Both the position numbers and the translations under genes were made by a program. The notes under the pieces are model-generated. The model saw only the letters and a program-made list of their open reading frames with translations. It was not told where the DNA came from and searched no databases. Shown here in pieces: positions 51,372 to 52,308 of a stretch of DNA of 52,308 bases. Each line of letters opens with the position of its first letter. The first letter of the stretch is position 1. Source of the DNA: Rhodospirillaceae bacterium (GTDB taxonomy: Bacteria > Pseudomonadota > Alphaproteobacteria > GCA-2721365); assembly GCA_002721365.1 (NCBI GenBank), contig PBKC01000025.1:1-52308 (forward strand), in the 5' to 3' direction.

Positions 51372-51689
51372 ATGGACGTTAAGCTGGCCGATGCGATCTC
51401 GGCCTATGCCAATGCCGCCAAAGGGGCGGATGGCAAGTCCCCGGCCACGGCGGGCGATACCGCCGGCGAGCACAAGAGCTTCGCGCAGATGGTCGGCGAC
51501 GCGCTGGAGCAGGTCCGTGACGCGACCGCCGCCAGCGAGACGGCGACGGTCGACGCCATGAAGGGCAAGGCGGACCTGAGCGAGGTGGTGGCCGCGGTCA
51601 CCAACGCGGAAGTCACCCTGCAGGGCGTGGTCGCGGTGCGTGATCGGGTGATCAACGCCTATCAGGAAATCCTCCGCATGCCGATCTGA
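51372..51689 (+). CDS. fliE: Flagellar hook-basal body complex protein FliE
   Basis: A 105-residue small protein. The pattern SFAQMVGDALEQVRDATAASE and AVTNAEVTLQGVVAVRDRVINAYQEILRMPI matches FliE, which links the MS-ring to the rod. The ATG follows GGGAGCC. It lies 38 bases after flgC and 130 bases before fliQ. Confidence 0.93.
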   Translation: MDVKLADAISAYANAAKGADGKSPATAGDTAGEHKSFAQMVGDALEQVRDATAASETATVDAMKGKADLSEVVAAVTNAEVTLQGVVAVRDRVINAYQEILRMPI

Positions 51690-51819
51690 TCGGGGCGGGT
51701 GAAGGCTTCTCCGGCGGCGGACTGACGAGCAAGACCATTCGGCGCGACGTGAGTCATCCAGATCGATTCCATACCCGTTGCCCCCGCCCGACGCGGTGCC
51801 TCCGGTTAGGGGCTGAGCA

Positions 51820-52086
51820 ATGAACGAAGCCGACGTCCTCGATATCGGCCGGCAGGCGATCTTCACCCTGGTGATGACGATCCTTCCCGTGATGGGTGTC
51901 GCCCTGGTGGTCGGCTTGCTGATCTCGTTGTTTCAGGCTCTGACGCAGATTCAGGAAATGACGCTGACCTTCGCGCCGAAGCTGGTGGCGGTGTTTCTGA
52001 CGGTCGCGTTGGCGCTGCCCTACATGTTGTCGAACCTCATCGAACTGGCGCAGAGCCTGGTGGCCCGCATACCACAGCTGAGCTGA
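51820..52086 (+). CDS. fliQ: Flagellar export gate protein FliQ
   Basis: An 88-residue, two-helix membrane protein of normal FliQ size. VLDIGRQAIFTLVMTILPVMGVALVVGLLISLFQALTQIQEMTLTFAPKL is the FliQ signature. It packs around FliP and FliR in the export gate. It is eight bases before the fliR start. Confidence 0.95.
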   Translation: MNEADVLDIGRQAIFTLVMTILPVMGVALVVGLLISLFQALTQIQEMTLTFAPKLVAVFLTVALALPYMLSNLIELAQSLVARIPQLS

Positions 52087-52093
52087 GTCCGCC

Positions 52094-52308
52094 GTGCTGG
52101 TCGAGTTCGTCGCGGCCCAGCTCTTTCCGTTCTTCCTCGTCTTCATGCGCATCGGCGCCGGGCTGATGCTGCTGCCGCCCTTCGGTGAAGGGACGGTGCC
52201 GGCAAGGCTCCGCCTGCATCTGGCGCTCGGCCTCACCCTGATCGTCACGCCCATGGTGGCACCGCTGATGCCCGAGCTTCCCGGCTCGGTGGCGGTGTCG
52301 GCGGGGCT
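52094..52308 (+). CDS. fliR: Flagellar export gate protein FliR, 3' truncated by the window
   Basis: A GTG start at 52094 opens a frame that runs off the right edge. The visible part, MLVEFVAAQLFPFFLVFMRIGAGLMLLPPFGEGTVPARLRLHLALGLTLIVTPMV, shows FliR: polar RIG in a hydrophobic run and P.R.RL.LAL. FliR is a component of the export gate. About 71 of an expected 250 residues are present. Confidence 0.92.
   Translation, partial: MLVEFVAAQLFPFFLVFMRIGAGLMLLPPFGEGTVPARLRLHLALGLTLIVTPMVAPLMPELPGSVAVSAG

Overview
The window comes from a high-GC, Gram-negative, flagellated bacterium, most likely an alphaproteobacterium of the Rhodospirillales type. This rests on the flagellar regulators FliX, FlbT and FlaF, short 274-residue flagellins, a DksA with only one of the four zinc-finger cysteines, a DUF6468 protein and MotE next to fliM, and TRAP transporter genes. 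The exact genus cannot be read from the sequence.

Left part (1-13 kb): a 5'-truncated RluB-type pseudouridine synthase and rsmD (rRNA modification); a minus-strand metal-uptake set (DUF2946 protein, TonB-dependent receptor, PepSY membrane protein); a plus-strand run of catabolic genes (Baeyer-Villiger type monooxygenase, TauD-type dioxygenase, M42 peptidase, cupin); a PEP-CTERM-like exported protein followed by a clear terminator; a DehI-like protein; and tRNA-Val(GAC).

Middle part (12-22 kb): a catabolic region with an SMP-30-like periplasmic protein, two phytanoyl-CoA dioxygenase-family proteins, a LacI-family regulator with a near-perfect operator palindrome in its divergent promoter region, a cupin, and a TRAP transporter with two tandem substrate-binding proteins, one small and one large permease. 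Together they look like uptake and oxidative breakdown of an unknown, probably carboxylated, substrate. A TPR protein with an SGNH-hydrolase-like C-terminus follows, next to the flagellins.

Right part (23-52 kb): a large flagellar cluster. It holds three flagellin paralogues, flbT, flaF, flgL, flgK, a FlaG-like gene, flgN, flgJ, flgI, fliX, dksA, flgH, flgA, flgG, flgF, fliL, fliM, DUF6468, motE, a CheY-like gene, two MotB-like genes, an 1155-residue AMIN-like/TPR protein, fliP, fliO, a stand-alone FlhB C-domain, flgB, flgC, fliE, fliQ and truncated fliR. An enolase-superfamily dehydratase and an SDR dehydrogenase sit inside the cluster. Five sigma-54 (-24/-12) promoter matches precede flagellin 2, flgK, flgI, flgF and flgB, which suggests a Caulobacter-like RpoN-dependent flagellar hierarchy.

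The least explained parts are the tandem MotB-like pair (the first has lost both the proton-path Asp and the peptidoglycan-binding residues) with the large AMIN/TPR protein behind it, the TPR-SGNH protein beside the flagellins, and the tandem TRAP binding proteins. No CRISPR array, insertion sequence or prophage was seen.
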